A model generated the notes under the pieces. That model was not told the origin of the DNA. It did no database searches and worked only from the letters and a program-made list of their open reading frames with translations. Below are positions 59,809 through 64,000 of a DNA stretch of 64,000 bases, one piece after another. This stretch comes from a virus: IMG/VR virus record IMGVR_UViG_3300022602_002120, positions 1 through 64,000 of that record, one strand, 5' to 3'. How positions within the stretch are numbered: position 1 is the first letter of the stretch; each line of letters starts with the position of its first letter. Made by a program: the position numbers and the translations under genes.

Positions 59809-60821
59809 AGATGTCTGTAGATATCCAATAATAAATTAGGATCGTAATGATCACTGTTAATGTTTGTTAGATTATTTGTAACGATAGTATCAATACTTTC
59901 AAACTGTACATTACCTAGTTGAATATCTTGGCCGATATCCATATTTTTAGCAGGTATCAGTGTAAGCTCACGTAAATTATAAGTTCCTACAAAAGTTTCT
60001 TTAATAAAAGTAGCTTCTTCGTAGGTAATATCAACATCAATATTAACGCGACAGTGCATATCCTTCAGTAACAAGTTTTCTGGAATACGTAGAATATCAC
60101 TTAGATTGTACACACGATATTTAGGTTGGTCAGGCCAATTGTGAAACTCTGGTTCCTTGCCCCAATCTAAGATCATCATACCTCTGTCGTCGTCACTAGC
60201 ATCGGCATAATTATGTGGGAAACAATTACCGATATAGGTAATATTTTTAGAATGTTGACGCTTATGAAAGTGTCCGCTGAATACGTGTTCTATATGACCA
60301 AAATGTTCACCACGTAGTTCGCCGTGTTCTGGCATTTGTACCATAGCATTCATAAAGAAATGCGGCAATTCAAAATGCCCAAATACGTATTTGCCCTTTA
60401 GCTTAGGTATCCGCTTATGATCGTCGCCGACAAGCCAAGGAGCAATGACAACGTCACTGTCTGAAAACCAGTCATTAACAATTTTAACGTTGGGTAGGTG
60501 TTTTGCCCATTCCACGCTTTGTACGTCACGCTTGTCTCTATAGTAGAGATCGTGATTGCCAGGGATAAAATATACAATATCAAATGCGGCATTTAATAAC
60601 TCCAGGGCTTGTAAACTGTAGTTAAGAGTGACAATGTTAATTGCCGCACGATTATTATGCCAGTCGCCAAGGAAGAAACAGGTTTCACACCCTTCTTCTT
60701 TAGCTTTAGTAATAAACCATTTAACAAAGGTTAAACAATCGTCATTGTGTGCTTGGCTGTTAGACTTTAATCCGAAATGAATGTCAGTACAAACAGCCGC
60801 TTTTTTAAATAAATTAGCCAT
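59805..60821 (-). CDS. 47: recombination nuclease subunit gp47 (Mre11/SbcD-like)
   Basis: This 338-residue calcineurin-type phosphoesterase has the motifs DIHFG, GDWHNN, GNHDLY and GHFHKR. It forms the exonuclease with gp46. T4 gp47 is 339 residues, so the length is full. The promoter region (60822-60873) shows TATAAC only 1 nt from the ATG and nothing stronger, so expression may come from gp55 upstream. Confidence 0.95.
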   Translation of the reverse strand: MANLFKKAAVCTDIHFGLKSNSQAHNDDCLTFVKWFITKAKEEGCETCFFLGDWHNNRAAINIVTLNYSLQALELLNAAFDIVYFIPGNHDLYYRDKRDVQSVEWAKHLPNVKIVNDWFSDSDVVIAPWLVGDDHKRIPKLKGKYVFGHFELPHFFMNAMVQMPEHGELRGEHFGHIEHVFSGHFHKRQHSKNITYIGNCFPHNYADASDDDRGMMILDWGKEPEFHNWPDQPKYRVYNLSDILRIPENLLLKDMHCRVNIDVDITYEEATFIKETFVGTYNLRELTLIPAKNMDIGQDIQLGNVQFESIDTIVTNNLTNINSDHYDPNLLLDIYRHL

Positions 60822-60873
60822 AGTTATAGTGTATACGAATCCTTGTAGTAAGGTCTAGTTAAATGTAGCCAAA

Positions 60874-61755
60874 TTATTCATCCGCACCCCAACCACCTCC
60901 ACCCCAATCGCCTTGTCGAGTGTACGAAGGAGTATAGTTGTTCATTTCTAAGATATCATCACGAATGTTTTGATTGCGCTTTTCGATGTTTAGAACACGA
61001 GTAAATGAATTTGTAATTGCAGCTGTATAATAAGCGAATGGATTTTGTGATTTGCTTTCGTCGAATTGAAGACCGATTTGACTTAATTGTAGTAGTGCTT
61101 GACTACGCATTTCGTCATTGTAGGTATAACCACGCCAGTTACTACGTGTAGCATAACGTTCGCATAATTTGATGAACATGTGTGCTAGTTTAGCTGTCAT
61201 AGCACCATGATCTTTACTAAACTTGCCTTTTTCTAAGTCACCTTTCCAATGGCTTTTGCCTACTAGATAAGGAGTATTATTTTCATCTACTTTATAGTGC
61301 ATGAATGGAGGGAAGTTACATTTAGTATACTTAGTTGCACCTTTAACTACAACTGGCTCGTCGTATTCGGTTTCAAAGTTGTCTTCATCTGCGTCGTATT
61401 CTTCTTGAGCTTTGGCATCAGCTTTCTTTTGCTTCGCTTCGTCGATGGGTATATGTTCCCAGGTCATAACACGGAACACTACATCTGTACTTGGAGTATC
61501 TTTTAAAGGGGAAGTGTATTCGTCTAATTTCTTTTTAACACCGTTGAGTAGATCTTGTTCTTGTAGTTCTTTACCTAAACGTTCTATACGGGCTTTGCGT
61601 GCTTCTTCTATATGTTTTTTAGTAATTTTGTCGACGCTAGGTACAATCATATCGTAGTCTTTATAACTAGGATCTATAAAACTACAAAACGTTGACTTAC
61701 TTTTGTGAATTTCTTTTAATATATCTTTATTATTTAGGTAATTTACCTTTCTCAT
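60874..61755 (-). CDS. 55: late-transcription sigma factor gp55 with an insertion
   Basis: This 293-residue protein is the phage late sigma factor. The N-terminal VNYLNNKDILKEIH matches T4 (YNYVNNKELLQAI), and the C-terminal half has AHMFIKLCERYATRSNW, GYTYNDEMRSQALLQL and FDESKSQNPFAYYTAAI (T4: FDETKYKNPHAYITQA). T4 gp55 has 185 residues; the extra 100 or so lie between the two blocks and are charged (EEARKARIERLGKEL, TEYDEPVVVKGATKY). It binds host RNA polymerase and recognises the GATAAATA octamers found here. The C-terminus is Gly/Trp rich. Confidence 0.88.
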   Translation of the reverse strand: MRKVNYLNNKDILKEIHKSKSTFCSFIDPSYKDYDMIVPSVDKITKKHIEEARKARIERLGKELQEQDLLNGVKKKLDEYTSPLKDTPSTDVVFRVMTWEHIPIDEAKQKKADAKAQEEYDADEDNFETEYDEPVVVKGATKYTKCNFPPFMHYKVDENNTPYLVGKSHWKGDLEKGKFSKDHGAMTAKLAHMFIKLCERYATRSNWRGYTYNDEMRSQALLQLSQIGLQFDESKSQNPFAYYTAAITNSFTRVLNIEKRNQNIRDDILEMNNYTPSYTRQGDWGGGGWGADE

Positions 61756-61795
61756 GGTTAGAGGAATCCTTTTAATATACTACTATAATACAGTC

Positions 61796-61803
61796 AATAA
61801 ATA
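61796..61803 (+). promoter_or_regulatory. late-type octamer AATAAATA for gp48
   Basis: One base differs from GATAAATA. It lies 24 nt before the plus-strand ATG at 61828, with an AGAGG site between. Confidence 0.5.
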
Positions 61804-61827
61804 CAGTAAAGCAAGAGGTTTTAGATA

Positions 61828-62880
61828 ATGGCATTAAATTTAGGTGGTTTATTCAACCAATCAGCTGGTAGCTCAACCACCCAGGCATTAACTGGGGGTA
61901 CTAGTGTATTCTCTTTATTAGATCCAAGCAATGCTCGCAACGCTATTTCTGGGCTATTGCCAGGCGGAATGAGTAGTGCTGCCAAAGCTACACCTAATAT
62001 AGGCTTCCAAACCGCTGGTGGAAATGGTGGTGCAACGGCCGCAAATGAAAATGACTGGCGAGTAAGAATAAGTTTATCTCCAGGAGCCAAGATTTGGTAT
62101 CAAGATCCAACATTGATATCAAATGCTCTAATGTATCCACTAGTTGAAACCAATGGTGTAGTGTTCCCATATACACCAGCTATTACTATCAACCATAATG
62201 CTAACTACAGTACTGCACAGCTTACACATAGTAATTATCCCGCGCATTTCTACAACTATTCAGAAGTGGCAGACATACAGATAGGCGGCGAATTTACTGT
62301 ACAAAACCCAAGCGATGGCCAATACCTAATGGCGGCCATATACTTTTTCCGTTCAGCAACTAAGATGTTCTTTGGACAAGGTGATAATGTAGGTAACCCA
62401 CCACCAATGGTATATCTAGATGGATATGGAAGTCACTACTTTCCGCATGTTCCTTGCGTAGTTACTAGCTTTCAGCATCAATTACCTGATGATGTAGACT
62501 ACATTCAAGTGCCTATCAGCAGAACTACTATGCAGGAGTCGCAGATTTCTCCATCTAGTGCTACAAATAATACAACACCAGACCTTGCAACCAACAGTAT
62601 CACAGGTCCTAACGGTGAAACGTATACTCCAAATTGGAACTTTACCGGATCAGCAACGGGTGATGCTGCCCTAGCAGCTAACAATAACACAATGAATACT
62701 ACAAAAACACAGTATAGTACTATTACAACTACTACACGCTTACCAACGAGAAGTAGCATTTCAATTACATTAAAACCAATGTATAGTCGTAAAAATCTTG
62801 CTGATAACTTTGATCTTAACAAATTTGCCCAAGGAATGTTGTTGGCTAATCCAACCACAGGTGCAGGAGGATTTATCTAA
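61828..62880 (+). CDS. 48: baseplate tail tube cap gp48-like
   Basis: This 350-residue protein has ENDWRVRISLSPGAKIW, then VFPYTPAITINHNANYS, YSEVADIQIGGEFTVQ, AIYFFRSATKMFFGQGDN and DDVDYIQVPISR, the gp48 pattern of marine T4-like phages. It caps the baseplate hub and starts the tube together with gp54. The Thr/Asn-rich section (residues about 245-310) is unusual. Its stop overlaps the gp53 start (TAATG). Confidence 0.78.
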   Translation: MALNLGGLFNQSAGSSTTQALTGGTSVFSLLDPSNARNAISGLLPGGMSSAAKATPNIGFQTAGGNGGATAANENDWRVRISLSPGAKIWYQDPTLISNALMYPLVETNGVVFPYTPAITINHNANYSTAQLTHSNYPAHFYNYSEVADIQIGGEFTVQNPSDGQYLMAAIYFFRSATKMFFGQGDNVGNPPPMVYLDGYGSHYFPHVPCVVTSFQHQLPDDVDYIQVPISRTTMQESQISPSSATNNTTPDLATNSITGPNGETYTPNWNFTGSATGDAALAANNNTMNTTKTQYSTITTTTRLPTRSSISITLKPMYSRKNLADNFDLNKFAQGMLLANPTTGAGGFI

Positions 62881-63182
62881 TGACTGTTAATTATAGTAAA
62901 TCTAGCCCATACGCTAACACAAACTTTTACGGTTTCTTTTTAGATGTCGCTACATTGCCTAATATTCCTATAGATCCTACGGATGTACTATATGAAATTG
63001 ATGCTATCTATGAAAGTCGCCCAGACTTATTAGCCTACGACTTATATGGTGATCCTAGCCTATGGTGGGTATTTTGTATACGTAATCCTAATGTACTTCA
63101 AGATCCTACATATGATTTTGTTCCTGGGGTAACTATCTATATCCCGCAAAAACAAAATTTAGTAGCGGCTCTAGGACTATAA
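62880..63182 (+). CDS. 53: baseplate wedge protein gp53
   Basis: This 100-residue protein has DVLYEIDAIYESRPDLLAYD, LWWVFCIRNPNVLQDP and YDFVPGVTIYIP, typical of the gp53 family (LysM-like). It joins wedges into the hexagonal baseplate. T4 gp53 is 196 residues; the short form lacks the extended C-terminus, as in many marine phages. It overlaps gp48 by one base. Confidence 0.88.
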   Translation: MTVNYSKSSPYANTNFYGFFLDVATLPNIPIDPTDVLYEIDAIYESRPDLLAYDLYGDPSLWWVFCIRNPNVLQDPTYDFVPGVTIYIPQKQNLVAALGL

Positions 63183-63187
63183 TATAA

Positions 63188-64000
63188 ATGTCAATAACTC
63201 CAGCACCATCACTTAGTCAGGTAATACAAAGTGCTAGCGGCTATTTAATAGCTCTAACCACAGGCGGTGAAACAGTTAAGCTAACTGGTAATGCCAATTG
63301 GCGCAACAACAATCCTGGTAATCTGCGCCCTACAGCATTTACAAGAGCTCAACCCGGTTTCATTGGTGTAGCTGATACAAGCAGCGGACAATTTGCTGTG
63401 TTTGACACTTATGCACACGGCGCACTAGCTCAGCAGACCCTATTGTTTAGTACTACAGCGTATGCAGGACTTACTATAGCTCAGGCAATTGCCAAGTATG
63501 CTCCGGCAACTGAGAATAATGTACAATCTTATATTTCATCTGTGGTTAATGCCCTAGGAGTTGCAGCCAGCACATTAATGAACGCATTGACCCCTAGTCA
63601 ACAGCAGACATTAGTGACATCTATGCAGAAAGTGGAAGGATATGTTCCAGGACAAGTACAAAAAATATCAGACCCTTCATCTTTAACTAATGCGTCTACA
63701 CCTAATCCGTCGGAGGCTAATTCTGCAGATGCTTCTCAAGTTTATGTAGTGAATAATTCGCCACCTATACCTAACAGATTAGCTAATTATGCAAACTACA
63801 TATATTCGTTAAGTTTACACATGTTAACAAATGAGGAATATAATAATATTGTAGTCACACAACAATATACTCCTAAGAATGTTATTATTGCCAGTGCTGG
63901 CCGTCATGGTGTTAATTTTCCTCGTAACCCTAATTGGAGTGAAGATTTTTACTTTGAAAACTTTACTATGCAGACTATTATTAGTCCCAATGATGAAAGT
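63188..64000 (+). CDS. baseplate hub-type protein with transglycosylase-like domain (cut by window edge)
   Basis: The open frame runs from the ATG at 63188 to the window end (271 codons, no stop). Residues about 35-120 carry WRNNNPGNLRP, then VFDTYAHGALAQQ and IAKYAPATENNVQ, a pattern seen in phage proteins with a lytic transglycosylase/lysozyme-like fold. The next part (LANYANYIYSLSLHML, PKNVIIASAGRHG) looks structural. In T4 the hub protein gp5 carries a lysozyme domain; the context suggests a functional analogue. The weak AGGA site is 14 nt from the ATG. Confidence 0.6.
   Translation, partial: MSITPAPSLSQVIQSASGYLIALTTGGETVKLTGNANWRNNNPGNLRPTAFTRAQPGFIGVADTSSGQFAVFDTYAHGALAQQTLLFSTTAYAGLTIAQAIAKYAPATENNVQSYISSVVNALGVAASTLMNALTPSQQQTLVTSMQKVEGYVPGQVQKISDPSSLTNASTPNPSEANSADASQVYVVNNSPPIPNRLANYANYIYSLSLHMLTNEEYNNIVVTQQYTPKNVIIASAGRHGVNFPRNPNWSEDFYFENFTMQTIISPNDES

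Noticed and set aside
61784-61789. TATAAT before gp48 as a sigma-70 promoter
   Set aside because: No -35-like hexamer lies 16-18 nt upstream; the AATAAATA octamer nearby is a better candidate.
1-64000. Cyanophage assignment
   Set aside because: Many proteins look like those of marine T4-like phages, but no photosynthesis, phosphate or carbon genes typical of cyanophages are in the window.

Overview
This window is a 64-kb stretch of an uncultured, AT-rich, T4-like myovirus genome. The assignment rests on recognisable versions of gp4, gp13-gp23, gp26, gp32, gp46, gp47, gp48, gp53, gp54, gp55, gp67/68, UvsX and UvsY. Gene order 20-67-68-21-22-23 matches T4. No photosynthesis or other host-diagnostic gene is visible, so the host cannot be named. 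The window starts inside one gene (SAHH) and ends inside another (a baseplate protein).

Layout. (1) 1-9.9 kb, minus strand: an accessory and recombination block. It holds S-adenosylhomocysteine hydrolase, a small protein, an RNA polymerase omega-like subunit, a glycosyltransferase-like protein, a nucleotidyltransferase-cupin fusion, a methyltransferase, UvsY, a radical SAM enzyme, UvsX and gp32. (2) 10-28.5 kb, mostly minus: packaging and head/tail genes (putative internal head proteins, gp17, gp16, gp4, gp54, gp19, gp18, dNMP kinase, gp13) and small early genes behind a consensus sigma-70 promoter. (3) 28.5-31.8 kb, plus: gp14-like, gp15-like, Nudix. (4) 31.8-44.7 kb, minus: a DUF115-like protein and large repetitive fibre or adhesin proteins. 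(5) 44.8-45.1 kb, plus: an isolated early gene with its own sigma-70 promoter. (6) 45.2-53.8 kb, minus: gp23, 22, 21, 68, 67, 20 and the tape measure. (7) 53.9-55.0 kb, plus: gp26 and a short ORF joined by a probable programmed -1 frameshift. (8) A 547-base non-coding island. (9) 55.5-61.8 kb, minus: GIY-YIG nuclease, histone-H1-like protein, two radical SAM proteins, gp46, gp47 and the late sigma factor gp55. (10) 61.8-64 kb, plus: gp48, gp53 and a hub-like protein.

Regulation. An octamer GATAAATA (variants T/C/A at base 1), very like the T4 late promoter TATAAATA, recurs on both strands upstream of structural genes. It fits the resident gp55. In four cases it lies exactly 5 nt before the ATG with no clear Shine-Dalgarno, which predicts leaderless late mRNAs. 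A few genes instead have canonical sigma-70 promoters.

Most interesting points: the tail-chaperone-like frameshift cassette, the phage omega subunit beside gp55, the SAM/SAH metabolism cluster, the structured non-coding island, the predicted leaderless transcripts, and a short LAG(L/M) motif shared by head-associated proteins.
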